Source: an uncultured Bacteroidota bacterium
Lineage (GTDB): Bacteria > Bacteroidota > Bacteroidia > JADZBD01
DNA length: 45,667 bases
Assembly (NCBI GenBank): GCA_937924855.1
Contig: CALEYQ010000032.1
Span: forward strand, 1 to 45,667
Reading direction: 5' to 3'
Part shown: positions 16,858 to 24,105 of the stretch, in pieces
Layout: every line of letters starts with the position of its first letter
Numbering within the stretch: the stretch's first letter is position 1
Notes under the pieces: model-generated
What the model was told of the DNA's origin: nothing
The model's input: only the letters and a program-made list of their open reading frames with translations
Database searches by the model: none
Made by a program: the position numbers and the translations under genes

Positions 16858-17515
16858 TTTCTTCCTCCGATAATAAATTGTTAGATACCTCGCGACTTAA
16901 ACTCAGGCGACTGCCGTCTTTTTTTTCCACCTTAAGCGACTTGTCGAATTCATTTACATTGACGATGCGGATGACATCTCCGATTTTTAGCGAAATTTCA
17001 TCCAGGTATTTCAGAAAGACGGGACGGTGATCAACAACGCCTTTTATTACGCAGGAAGCACCTGTCTTGCATTTGGCAAGAGGTTTATATCGTGTGGTAA
17101 CAAAATTCCCGTCCTCATCAGGAATGGGATCTCCATGGGGATCTGAATTGGGGTTCCCAAGAAAAACAGATAATCTTCTTATCAATTCATCCGATTCAAC
17201 ATGCTCAAGCTGTTCAGCCATTTCATGCACTTCGTCCCAGGAAAAATTTAATTTTTCAACCAGGAACACCTCCCAGAGCCTGTGTTTTCTGATAACCTTT
17301 AAAGCAATCTTCCTTCCCGATACGGTTAATGAAACCCCTTGGTATTTTTTATAATTTACCAGTTTCTTGTCCGATAACTTTCGCAACATATCCGTAACCG
17401 ATGCAGCCGCCGTTTTCAGTTTTTCGGCCAGCGCATTGGTTGTTACCTTACCCTCTCCCGATGCAGCGAGGTGGTAAATGGTTTTCAGATAATTTTCTTC
17501 CGTGAATGAAGCCAT
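16850..17515 (-). CDS. DtxR/MntR family metal-dependent transcriptional repressor
   Basis: A 221-residue regulator with an N-terminal winged helix (1-60; TEENYLKTIYHLA, TAAASVTDMLRKL), a dimerisation and metal-binding domain (about 65-140; RKHRLWEVFLVEKL, EVHEMAEQLEHV with His and Glu ligands, DPHGDPIP), and a C-terminal FeoA/SH3-like domain (about 150-221). Three domains suggest the iron/manganese-sensing DtxR layout. When metal is bound it should repress its targets. An interrupted palindrome and -7 box upstream indicate autoregulation of the operon that includes the ZIP transporter. The metal could be Fe or Mn. Confidence 0.93.
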   Translation of the reverse strand: MASFTEENYLKTIYHLAASGEGKVTTNALAEKLKTAAASVTDMLRKLSDKKLVNYKKYQGVSLTVSGRKIALKVIRKHRLWEVFLVEKLNFSWDEVHEMAEQLEHVESDELIRRLSVFLGNPNSDPHGDPIPDEDGNFVTTRYKPLAKCKTGASCVIKGVVDHRPVFLKYLDEISLKIGDVIRIVNVNEFDKSLKVEKKDGSRLSLSREVSNNLLSEEENA

Positions 17516-17529
17516 GGCAAATCCTTCCC

Positions 17530-17537
17530 CAAAGGTA
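17530..17537 (-). promoter_or_regulatory. -7 promoter element for the repressor-ZIP operon
   Basis: On the minus strand this reads TACCTTTG (TAnnTTTG), ending 14 bases before the ATG at 17515. Confidence 0.55.
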
Positions 17538-17541
17538 AGAA

Positions 17542-17570
17542 TTTTAGATTTGCCTAAAAAATAAATTAGG
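17542..17570. promoter_or_regulatory. Putative DtxR-type operator
   Basis: TTTTAG (17542-17547) and CTAAAA (17554-17559) form an 18-bp interrupted palindrome with a 6-base centre. A second overlapping pair, CCTAA (17553-17557) and TTAGG (17566-17570), is present. TTAGG/CCTAA half-sites are typical of DtxR-family operators. The cluster sits just upstream of the -7 box, between the -7 and -33 positions, where binding would block polymerase. Confidence 0.55.
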
Positions 17571-17581
17571 GCAGCGAAAAA

Positions 17582-18025
17582 TTAAATGGGTATCAGTTTA
17601 TATACCCTGGTCGTACGGGCCTTGTTTTTTACATTTTCAATGGTGAGAATCAACTCATCACCTGAAACCTGTCCCGAATAAATCTGCTCTCCGGTTTCTC
17701 CGCTTACGGAAAAACGAATGTTACATTTTCTCAGTTTGTATTTTCCCCTGAGCACCCTGTCTTCGTTTTCTTTATGAAACCAGGTCTTTACATCTTTTAT
17801 GTCTTTTACTGAGGTTGAAACCAATACAACACCGTCTTTGTAGAAACGGATATGTCCGTCGGTTTCCTCGTCAATGGGGGCTGTATAAATTCCTTCAAAG
17901 GAAACGGTGCAGGAACCACCTCCTTCAAGAAAGGCGGATACGGGATTCAATAAAAAAATCAGGGGAAGAAAATAACCCCGGAAAATTTTTCCGGGGTTAA
18001 ATGGTTTATTTAAAGATATGTACAT
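17582..18025 (-). CDS. Small exported protein of unknown function; 5' end overlaps a terminator
   Basis: A 147-residue protein. Its N-terminus (KIFRGYFLPLIFLLNPVSAF) resembles a signal peptide, and the rest is beta-rich, ending KARTTRVYKLIPI. I do not recognise the family, but its size and style recall the gene at 3411-3869. The only ATG that keeps the signal peptide is at 18025, inside the last 20 bases of the upstream T9SS gene. A strong terminator hairpin (17973-17999) lies within codons 10-18. A longer frame to 18352 is antisense-free but lies wholly within the upstream gene and is not credible. Start therefore uncertain. Confidence 0.55.
   Translation of the reverse strand: MYISLNKPFNPGKIFRGYFLPLIFLLNPVSAFLEGGGSCTVSFEGIYTAPIDEETDGHIRFYKDGVVLVSTSVKDIKDVKTWFHKENEDRVLRGKYKLRKCNIRFSVSGETGEQIYSGQVSGDELILTIENVKNKARTTRVYKLIPI
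17973..17999 (-). terminator. Intrinsic terminator of the T9SS gene, inside the next coding region
   Basis: The inverted repeat TAACCCCGGAAAA / TTTTCCGGGGTTA has 13-base arms and a 1-base centre, so the tip must open. On the minus strand it is followed by a U-rich stretch (TTTTCTTCCCC). It lies 7 bases after the stop of the 18006-19802 gene. Confidence 0.75.
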
Positions 18026-19802
18026 ATCCCGTTTTCTGAATGGGTGGATCGGATTCCGGAGCGCAACGGTTTTTATAAGTTGCAATCCAGAAATAAACTC
18101 CGGCGCCGGCTTCGGCATTGGTTTTGGTTCTGCCATCCCAGCCTTTGTTATAGTCATCGGTTTCGAAAACCAGATTTCCCCAGCGGTTGAAAATCTGAAT
18201 TTTGAATTCTTTGGTGTAGTACACGATGTCGTCTTTTCTCCAGCGAAGTGACATATATGGATAGTAAACATCGTTTTGTCCATCCCCGTTAGGAGTAAAT
18301 ACGTTGGCCGTGGTATCAGGTCCGAACAATGGGTTCGGTGCGGCGAAAGCACTTGTAACTACCGAACGGCGCTTACAGCCATTGGGATCAAACCAGGTAA
18401 AGTAATAATTCTGTCCAACCGTTGGATTCTGAACATAAATCAGAGTATCGGTAGCGCCCGTGATAGGACTTCCGGAAGGGAAGTTTAACCACTGATAGGG
18501 GCCGGACTGATAGGCGGGATTAACACTGTAATAGTACCAGGCAACGGAATCACCGTTACAGAAGCCAATGGTTTGGGGTAGCGTATCCTGTGGGGGAGGA
18601 GGTTGGGTAATGGTAAGTGTATCCCGGTGACGGCAACCCAACGAGTCAGTGTAAGTAACCAAATAGGTTCCTGCTCCTAAAGAATCGCTAACGGGTGGGC
18701 CGTTAGTGGTTGAAGAAAAAACAACAGAATTGTTGCTAAGATCTGTATAAGTGATGGTCCAATTTGGAAATCCACTCTGGGGAGTAGTAGTAATAGTTCC
18801 AGTACCTCCATAACAAGTTGCATTAGTTGAAACATTTGCAGCCTGAATAAGAGTTGGGTTAAGAACTACGGTAAGGTTGGTTGTACAACCTGAAACCGAA
18901 ATCATGGCCACAGTAAACTGATCACCAATATTTGCGGTTCCTGTATATACGCAGGTGTCATTGGTTCCCTGGGGAGCCGAAATAGGATTTCCAAGTGGGT
19001 CATACCATTGGTACTGGGCATATCCCGGAGGGGCAATCAGAATAATGGAGTTGTTTGAGTTGGGGCAAAAGTTAACATTGGCGGTTAGGGCTGAACAGCC
19101 GGCGTCTATATAGGCATAACCGTAGTGTCCGCCAAGTCCACAATCCATAGTGGCAAAAGAAAGATTTACGGTCATTCCAATGTATGGAATCAAGTCAACT
19201 CCGACGGTAACCCAGGTTTTGTATCGCACTTGTCCGCATGCTTGGAAGCTGGGGTCGGAACCGGCATAAACCGAATAAGTTCCGCAATTTCCACCCAAAA
19301 TATTTCCGCTTGCATCTGTTACCCGAATGTCGAACCGGGGTTGTTGAGTGGGGGTATGACCGGGATCCTGAAGTACTACGGCATAGGAATATGAAAATCC
19401 TGCATTACAGCTATCAACAACCATTGAGTAAGTTAATCTTTCAGCACCATACCCTGTCATTGCATTTCCTAACCTTACAGAACGGGTTCCGCCACCGGGA
19501 GCAATAAAAGACATTTGGGCATTACCGCAACAATTCGGGTCTGTTCCGTTTATGGAAAGCATATGAAAGCGGGCGGCATTATTTGGAGGGGTATTAACCG
19601 AAGTGTCGGCAGCGATCCAGGGAGTTCCGACAAAAGGTGGGGTGGCAGTATAGCTACCCCTTTCTCCGGCCCAGTTAAATGGGTTGGAAGGAATAAGGAA
19701 ATAACCTGATTCGAAACCAATGTTACGGCAACAAGTGTCTGTTTGGCCAGAAGCAAGGGCCGTAAGGCAAATTCCAAGAAATAATGAAAGGGCTTTTTTC
19801 AT
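18006..19802 (-). CDS. Secreted T9SS type B (CHU_C) surface protein
   Basis: A 598-residue protein with signal peptide MKKALSLFLGICLTALASGQ. A Cys-rich beta-sandwich region (about 22-240) comes first, then an Ig/PKD-like segment, a SprB-like repeat near 330-405 (ATCYGGTGTITTT, GAGTYLVTYTDSLGC), and the gliding-motility-associated type B C-terminal domain (about 500-598) with VFTPNGDGQND, IQIFNRWGNLVFE, and YFWIATYKN. It should be secreted across the outer membrane by T9SS and held at the surface. No enzymatic motif is seen, so an adhesin role is likely. It lies downstream of the ECF sigma/anchored protein pair but is separated from it by a terminator. Confidence 0.9.
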   Translation of the reverse strand: MKKALSLFLGICLTALASGQTDTCCRNIGFESGYFLIPSNPFNWAGERGSYTATPPFVGTPWIAADTSVNTPPNNAARFHMLSINGTDPNCCGNAQMSFIAPGGGTRSVRLGNAMTGYGAERLTYSMVVDSCNAGFSYSYAVVLQDPGHTPTQQPRFDIRVTDASGNILGGNCGTYSVYAGSDPSFQACGQVRYKTWVTVGVDLIPYIGMTVNLSFATMDCGLGGHYGYAYIDAGCSALTANVNFCPNSNNSIILIAPPGYAQYQWYDPLGNPISAPQGTNDTCVYTGTANIGDQFTVAMISVSGCTTNLTVVLNPTLIQAANVSTNATCYGGTGTITTTPQSGFPNWTITYTDLSNNSVVFSSTTNGPPVSDSLGAGTYLVTYTDSLGCRHRDTLTITQPPPPQDTLPQTIGFCNGDSVAWYYYSVNPAYQSGPYQWLNFPSGSPITGATDTLIYVQNPTVGQNYYFTWFDPNGCKRRSVVTSAFAAPNPLFGPDTTANVFTPNGDGQNDVYYPYMSLRWRKDDIVYYTKEFKIQIFNRWGNLVFETDDYNKGWDGRTKTNAEAGAGVYFWIATYKNRCAPESDPPIQKTGYVHIFK

Positions 19803-19878
19803 AGCAATAAATTAAATAGAAGTGCTTGATTTTGAGCGTTGCAAGATAATTAATTTCCCCAAATTTAAAAAAACAAAA

Positions 19879-19896
19879 AGCCGATAAAAATCGGCT
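19879..19896 (-). terminator. Intrinsic terminator after the sigma/anchored CHU_C operon
   Basis: On the minus strand the stem AGCCGAT/ATCGGCT (loop of 4) is followed by TTTTTGTTTTTTT. It begins 8 bases after the stop at 19905, so the next gene (19802) needs its own promoter. A weak TATCTTGC lies within the gap. Confidence 0.85.
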
Positions 19897-19904
19897 GTTT
19901 AAGG

Positions 19905-21098
19905 CTAGCGGTTATTAGGAATGGTAATCGTTCCAATTTTCTGCAGCTTTTGCCCCTTCCAGTCGGTGTAGTTCAGAACATAAATATACGTTCCGGGGGG
20001 GCATATTTCACCCTTCAGGTTACGGCCATCCCAGAAACCTTCGAATCCGGACCACTGGGAAACAATTTTTCCCTGCTTGTCCTGAATTACGATGGTAAAG
20101 TCCCGGATATTGATTTCATCCGTAATCCGGAATTCATCATTGATGCCATCACCATTTGGAGTGAAACTATTGGGGAGAAAGAGATCTTGTCCGTTAACTT
20201 CGATAAGTTCTGATGCGGTGTGTGTTTCACCGGTTTCATCTTTTACCGACAGAGTTACAATATATTTTCCGGGCTTTTCAAAAACATGCACCGGGGAAGT
20301 TTCAACAGAAGCGGGACTTCCGTCTCCGAAATTCCATAGCATATTATCCACCTGTGACTCGTTGCTGAAGGTTACAACCAGAGGCGCAACACCATTGGCG
20401 GCAGTTACCTTTATTTTGGCCAGATTTTTCTTAACAACCACAGGAACATACACCCCGCTTTCTGAGCTATTCAGAACCTCAGGAGCATTTGTTTTAGGCT
20501 TGCCGGTCTTGGGTTGAACCGGAGGGTTACCAAATTCAGGTTTGTTCAGCTTCTCGGGCTGACCCTGATTTCCATCCTTGGTTTTGTTTTCTCCGGTAAT
20601 ATTTTGATTTCCAGATGTTTCTACAGGCTGGATAGGTTTGCTTGTATTTCCAGAAGTTTCTGCTGAAGTTCTTTTGTGTTCAGGATTTTCAGGCTTTTTG
20701 TTTTCAACCGGAACAACAATATTTGGCTGATTTTCAACGGGTTTACTATTGTTTTCAGCTTTTGCCGTCAGGTTATCGGATTGGTCAACTTTATCCCTTG
20801 TATTGGTTTCGGAAGTAGCAATGTTTTTAGGCTCAACCGGTGCAGGAACTTTATTTTCGGAGGGGCCTGTAATAATATAAAGTGAGGTAACCAGGGCAGC
20901 TGTTCCGATTACACCTAATCCAAGTTTAAACCACAAGCCTTTTGAGATTCCGCTTCCAAGGCCGGATGGGCCGGAAACCGGCGAATTAGTCACTTTCAGA
21001 CCCGCCTGGATTTGCTCCCAGGTGCCCGGAGAGGTATCCGCCTCATAGTTCCCGAGGGCGTCTCTGAAAAGCTCTTCTATATTCTGATTCTTATTCAC
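19905..21098 (-). CDS. Membrane-anchored PKD/CHU_C protein, probable anti-sigma factor
   Basis: A 397-residue protein starting at GTG (no ATG is available in the frame after the preceding stop). Residues 1-35 (NIEELFRDALGNYE, SPGTWEQIQAGL) resemble the cytoplasmic segment of Bacteroidota anti-sigma proteins. One membrane helix follows at about 57-77 (KLGLGVIGTAALVTSLY), with no cleavable signal peptide. A long Pro/Asn/Lys-rich linker (80-215), a PKD domain (about 228-302; LWNFGDGSP, PGKYIVTLSV), and a complete T9SS type B domain (305-397; NSFTPNGDGIND, PPGTYIYVLNY) complete it. The gene starts 41 bases after the ECF sigma gene. An anti-sigma role is inferred from its position and topology; a T9SS-type tail on an inner-membrane protein is unusual. 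Confidence 0.75.
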   Translation of the reverse strand: MNKNQNIEELFRDALGNYEADTSPGTWEQIQAGLKVTNSPVSGPSGLGSGISKGLWFKLGLGVIGTAALVTSLYIITGPSENKVPAPVEPKNIATSETNTRDKVDQSDNLTAKAENNSKPVENQPNIVVPVENKKPENPEHKRTSAETSGNTSKPIQPVETSGNQNITGENKTKDGNQGQPEKLNKPEFGNPPVQPKTGKPKTNAPEVLNSSESGVYVPVVVKKNLAKIKVTAANGVAPLVVTFSNESQVDNMLWNFGDGSPASVETSPVHVFEKPGKYIVTLSVKDETGETHTASELIEVNGQDLFLPNSFTPNGDGINDEFRITDEINIRDFTIVIQDKQGKIVSQWSGFEGFWDGRNLKGEICPPGTYIYVLNYTDWKGQKLQKIGTITIPNNR

Positions 21099-21139
21099 AA
21101 TTAATCTCTTTTTTGACCTGTTTTACATTGGGTAGACAC

Positions 21140-21697
21140 TCAAAAAGCGTTTTCGGTTGCAATCAATTTCTGTAAAAATGCACGGGCCCTGGCATATTGT
21201 GATTTGGAGGTTCCTTCCGATATCTCCAAAATCTGGCCAATTTCCTTGTGGCTGTAGCCTTCTATGGCAAACATGTTAAATACAGCCCGAAAACCGGGAG
21301 GCAGTTTTTGTACCATTTTTAACAATTCCTTGGCCTGCATATTATCGCCCGGACCTGTTTCAGAGCCTTCCAGCATATAATCCACATCGTCAAGACTTAC
21401 GCTTTCCCGCGACCTTTTGTTTTGCCGGTAATGGTTCAGGGCGGTATTTACCATAATTCTTCTTACCCAGCCCTCCAGCGAGCCGCTTCCTTTAAATGAC
21501 CCGATATTTTCAAAGACCTTTATAAATCCCATTTGCAAAATGTCCTCCGCATCGTCCCGGTCGTTGGAATACCTTAAACATACCCCCATCATCTTCCGGT
21601 TGAACCGTTCAAACAAACCTTTCTGTGCCAGAGGGTCATTTTGCGCACACCTCCGTACCAGTTCTTCTTCGGTCATTTTTGGGTTCTTTTCAATCAT
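21140..21697 (-). CDS. ECF-type RNA polymerase sigma factor (sigma-70 family)
   Basis: A 185-residue group 4 sigma factor. Region 2 includes RYSNDRDDAEDILQMGFIKVFE and EGWVRRIMVNTALNHYR. Region 4 includes LPPGFRAVFNMFAIEGY, HKEIGQILEISEGTSKSQ and the recognition helix region ARAFLQKLI. It lacks regions 1 and 3, as expected for ECF factors. It directs transcription of an unknown regulon. The ATG at 21697 is chosen; GTG at 21706 and ATG at 21676 are also in frame. It is first in a two-gene unit with the membrane-anchored CHU_C protein, the usual place for its regulator. Confidence 0.93.
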   Translation of the reverse strand: MIEKNPKMTEEELVRRCAQNDPLAQKGLFERFNRKMMGVCLRYSNDRDDAEDILQMGFIKVFENIGSFKGSGSLEGWVRRIMVNTALNHYRQNKRSRESVSLDDVDYMLEGSETGPGDNMQAKELLKMVQKLPPGFRAVFNMFAIEGYSHKEIGQILEISEGTSKSQYARARAFLQKLIATENAF

Positions 21698-21720
21698 AGA
21701 GAACACTTTTGAAATCGGAA

Positions 21721-21733
21721 GGTTGCATCAACC
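21721..21733. promoter_or_regulatory. 13-bp inverted repeat upstream of the ECF sigma gene
   Basis: GGTTG-CAT-CAACC, with perfect 5-base arms, is centred 30 bases upstream of the sigma ATG at 21697. It could be an operator, a 5'UTR structure or a promoter part. The rest of the divergent gap up to 21951 holds only a weak GGGGAT/ATCCCC pair (21841-21865) and the TPR gene promoter. Confidence 0.35.
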
Positions 21734-21929
21734 CCAACTTCAGTCAATAATATAAAGTTAAGGAAAAGGCAAGGGATTTTCATGGAAAGAAAACGGAAAG
21801 ACGTAAGTTTTCAAGTTACATAACTGATAATTAGGCACATGGGGATTTTCTGAGCATTCATCCCCGGTAATTATCCAATTTATCGGCACAATGCTTGCTG
21901 TAAGCAGGCGTAATTATGTTTAATTATTT

Positions 21930-21937
21930 TAGTTTTG
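21930..21937 (+). promoter_or_regulatory. -7 promoter element for the TPR gene at 21952
   Basis: TAGTTTTG matches TAnnTTTG and ends 14 bases before the ATG at 21952. It lies inside the longer frame that begins at 21916, so the shorter start is favoured. Confidence 0.5.
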
Positions 21938-21951
21938 CAAAAAATCGTACG

Positions 21952-23001
21952 ATGATCAGACTTTCTACCCTTCCCCTTTTATTGCTTTTTTCCTTCTCAT
22001 TTGGCCTGGCTCAGGACTTTAATGCCCTTATTAAATCGGGGCAGGTTAAGCTTGACCAAAAAAATTACCAGGGTGCAATGAGCGATTTTTCAGCGGCTAT
22101 TAAAACCAAAGAAGCCGAGATTTCTGATTATGCCTCCAAGAAAAAGGCTTATGAAAAGTTGTCCGATTATGAAAAGGCTCTGGTGGAAAATGCTCAGTTG
22201 TTTGAACCCCGTAACGATTATGCACAACCCTATTTCTTTCGTGGTCTTTGTCAGGTAGCCCTGGGAAAAACCGCCGAAGCGCTCAAGGATTTTGATTATG
22301 CTATTTTCCTCGACCCTAAATATGCCGGCCCTTATTATGAAAGGGGCAAAATCCGGAGCGCCAAAGGTGAGAAGGATGCTGCCTGTTTAGATCTTCGCAC
22401 CGCCACCGACCTGGGTAACGCCGCTGCAAAGGAATTGTTTGAAGAACAGTTTTGCTGGAATAACAGTTTTAACTACCTGAAAGAAGCAAACACCAAAATG
22501 GCTCTCAAACAATTCGATGCCGCAATCACCGATTATAACCTGGTCATCAAGCTTAACCCTGATTCTGCCTCTAACTTCGCCGCCCGCGGAAAGTGTTATC
22601 ATGCCATGGGAAAATTTCAAGATGCCATAACCGATTTTTCCCGGGCTATTCAGATCGACCCCAATAATGCCAACTACCTTTTACTGCGTGGCATTTCTTA
22701 TTACAGCTCCGAAAAACATAAACTTGCTTTCGGGGATCTCTCCAAAGCTATTTCCATGGACGCCAATTTCTCCGATGCCTATTTATATCGTGCTTATTCC
22801 TGTGAAGGCATGGGAAATTTTAAATCTGCTATTTACGATTACGGACAAATTATCCGGATTAAACCTGAAGATGGATTTGCCTATTACCGCCGTGGATTGG
22901 CAAAACAGGAACTGAAAGATAAAACGGCCTGCAGCGACTTTAAGAAAGCTGCCAATCTGGGCAATGAAGAGGCCGAAGATTACGCCACAGGATGCAAATA
23001 A
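21952..23001 (+). CDS. Exported tetratricopeptide-repeat protein
   Basis: A 349-residue protein with a signal peptide (MIRLSTLPLLLLFSFSFG, cleavage near LAQ) and TPR units in two blocks separated by a less regular middle section. Examples are AYFFRGLC-like PYFFRGLCQVALGKTAEA and AARGKCYHAMGKFQDAITD. Its C-terminal KTACSDFKKAANLG and final GCK match the end of the TPR protein at 2313-3347, so the two are distant paralogues. It is likely a periplasmic or outer-membrane scaffold, with unknown partners. A terminator follows it directly. Confidence 0.85.
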   Translation: MIRLSTLPLLLLFSFSFGLAQDFNALIKSGQVKLDQKNYQGAMSDFSAAIKTKEAEISDYASKKKAYEKLSDYEKALVENAQLFEPRNDYAQPYFFRGLCQVALGKTAEALKDFDYAIFLDPKYAGPYYERGKIRSAKGEKDAACLDLRTATDLGNAAAKELFEEQFCWNNSFNYLKEANTKMALKQFDAAITDYNLVIKLNPDSASNFAARGKCYHAMGKFQDAITDFSRAIQIDPNNANYLLLRGISYYSSEKHKLAFGDLSKAISMDANFSDAYLYRAYSCEGMGNFKSAIYDYGQIIRIKPEDGFAYYRRGLAKQELKDKTACSDFKKAANLGNEEAEDYATGCK

Positions 23002-23020
23002 AAAATAAAACCGCAAATTG

Positions 23021-23052
23021 GGGTTCTTCGTTGCCGGGGAACCCTTTTTTTT
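23021..23052 (+). terminator. Intrinsic terminator ending at the pyrD start codon
   Basis: GGGTTC (23021-23026) pairs with GAACCC (23039-23044), and the stem can be extended inward by G-U pairs. Eight T residues (23045-23052) follow, and the next base begins the pyrD ATG. Confidence 0.8.
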
Positions 23053-24105
23053 ATGTATAAATTTTTTCTCAAACCTGTTTTTTTTCTCCTGAGTCCCGAA
23101 CAGGCGCATAAGCTTGCCATGCACCTGCTTGGCTTTGCAATGAAAATACCCGGACTTAATTATTTTATTCGCAAAAGATTTTCTGAAACTAATCCCGGTT
23201 TATCACGGACCCTGTTTGGAATTGAGTTTCCCAATCCGGTTGGGCTTGCCGCGGGGTTTGATAAGGATGCGGTTTATTTTCCGGATTTGTTTGCACTCGG
23301 TTTTGGGTTTATAGAGGTGGGAACCGTAACGCCCTTGCCACAACCCGGAAATCCCAAGCCAAGAATGTTCCGACTTCCAGAAGATGAAGCCCTGATCAAC
23401 CGAATGGGATTTAATAATTTGGGTGTTGATGCCATGGTTGAAAGCCTGAAAAACAAAAATCGCCAAAAAGGTCAGATCATTGGCGGAAATATTGGGAAAA
23501 ACAAAAACACTCCAAACGAAAATGCCAAAGACGATTATCTGATTTCTTTCAGAAAACTATACAACCTGGTTGATTATTTTGTGGTTAATGTGAGCTCTCC
23601 CAATACACCCGGCCTGAGAAACCTGCAAGAGAAAGAGCCGCTGAAAGAAATGCTGACTGCCCTTCTCGAAGAAAGAAAGAAGTTTGAAAAGTATAAACCG
23701 GTATTGCTTAAAATCGCTCCCGATTTAAACAATGACCAACTGAATGATATTGTTGATATTGCCAAAGAGCTTAAACTTGACGGGTTAGTTGCCACAAACA
23801 CCACTATTTCCCGCGAGAAATTGACTTCCGAAAAAAATAGAATTGAAGCTTTTGGTCCGGGAGGCCTTAGCGGAAAACCACTATTTGCCAGATCTCTGGA
23901 AGTGGTTTCCTGCCTCCGGAATAAGCTTCCCGAAGGTTTCCCGATTATTGCCGTTGGCGGAATTCATTCGGGAGTTGATGCTTTGAAAATGCTGAATGCC
24001 GGGGCGGATCTTATCCAGGTTTATACCGGATTTATTTACGAAGGCCCGGATATTGTCAGGCGAATAAACAAGGCGATATTGAACAATATAAATCAGGTAA
24101 AATGA
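23053..24105 (+). CDS. pyrD: Dihydroorotate dehydrogenase (quinone), class 2
   Basis: PyrD oxidises dihydroorotate to orotate and passes electrons to the quinone pool, the fourth step of UMP synthesis. The 350-residue membrane-associated flavoprotein begins with the class 2 hydrophobic helix (YKFFLKPVFFLLSPEQAH). FMN and active-site motifs follow: GLAAGFDKDA, EVGTVTPLPQPGNPKPR, INRMGFNN, the catalytic Ser in VNVSSPNTPGLR, and GGIHSGVDALKML. A terminator T-tract runs into its start codon and no -7 box is seen, so its expression may rely on read-through. It overlaps the HMG-CoA lyase gene by 4 bases (ATGA). Confidence 0.97.
   Translation: MYKFFLKPVFFLLSPEQAHKLAMHLLGFAMKIPGLNYFIRKRFSETNPGLSRTLFGIEFPNPVGLAAGFDKDAVYFPDLFALGFGFIEVGTVTPLPQPGNPKPRMFRLPEDEALINRMGFNNLGVDAMVESLKNKNRQKGQIIGGNIGKNKNTPNENAKDDYLISFRKLYNLVDYFVVNVSSPNTPGLRNLQEKEPLKEMLTALLEERKKFEKYKPVLLKIAPDLNNDQLNDIVDIAKELKLDGLVATNTTISREKLTSEKNRIEAFGPGGLSGKPLFARSLEVVSCLRNKLPEGFPIIAVGGIHSGVDALKMLNAGADLIQVYTGFIYEGPDIVRRINKAILNNINQVK

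Noticed and set aside
18026..18352. N-terminal extension of the small gene at 17582 to 256 residues
   Set aside because: The extra part lies wholly within the T9SS type B domain gene in another frame and has no sensible composition for an exported protein.
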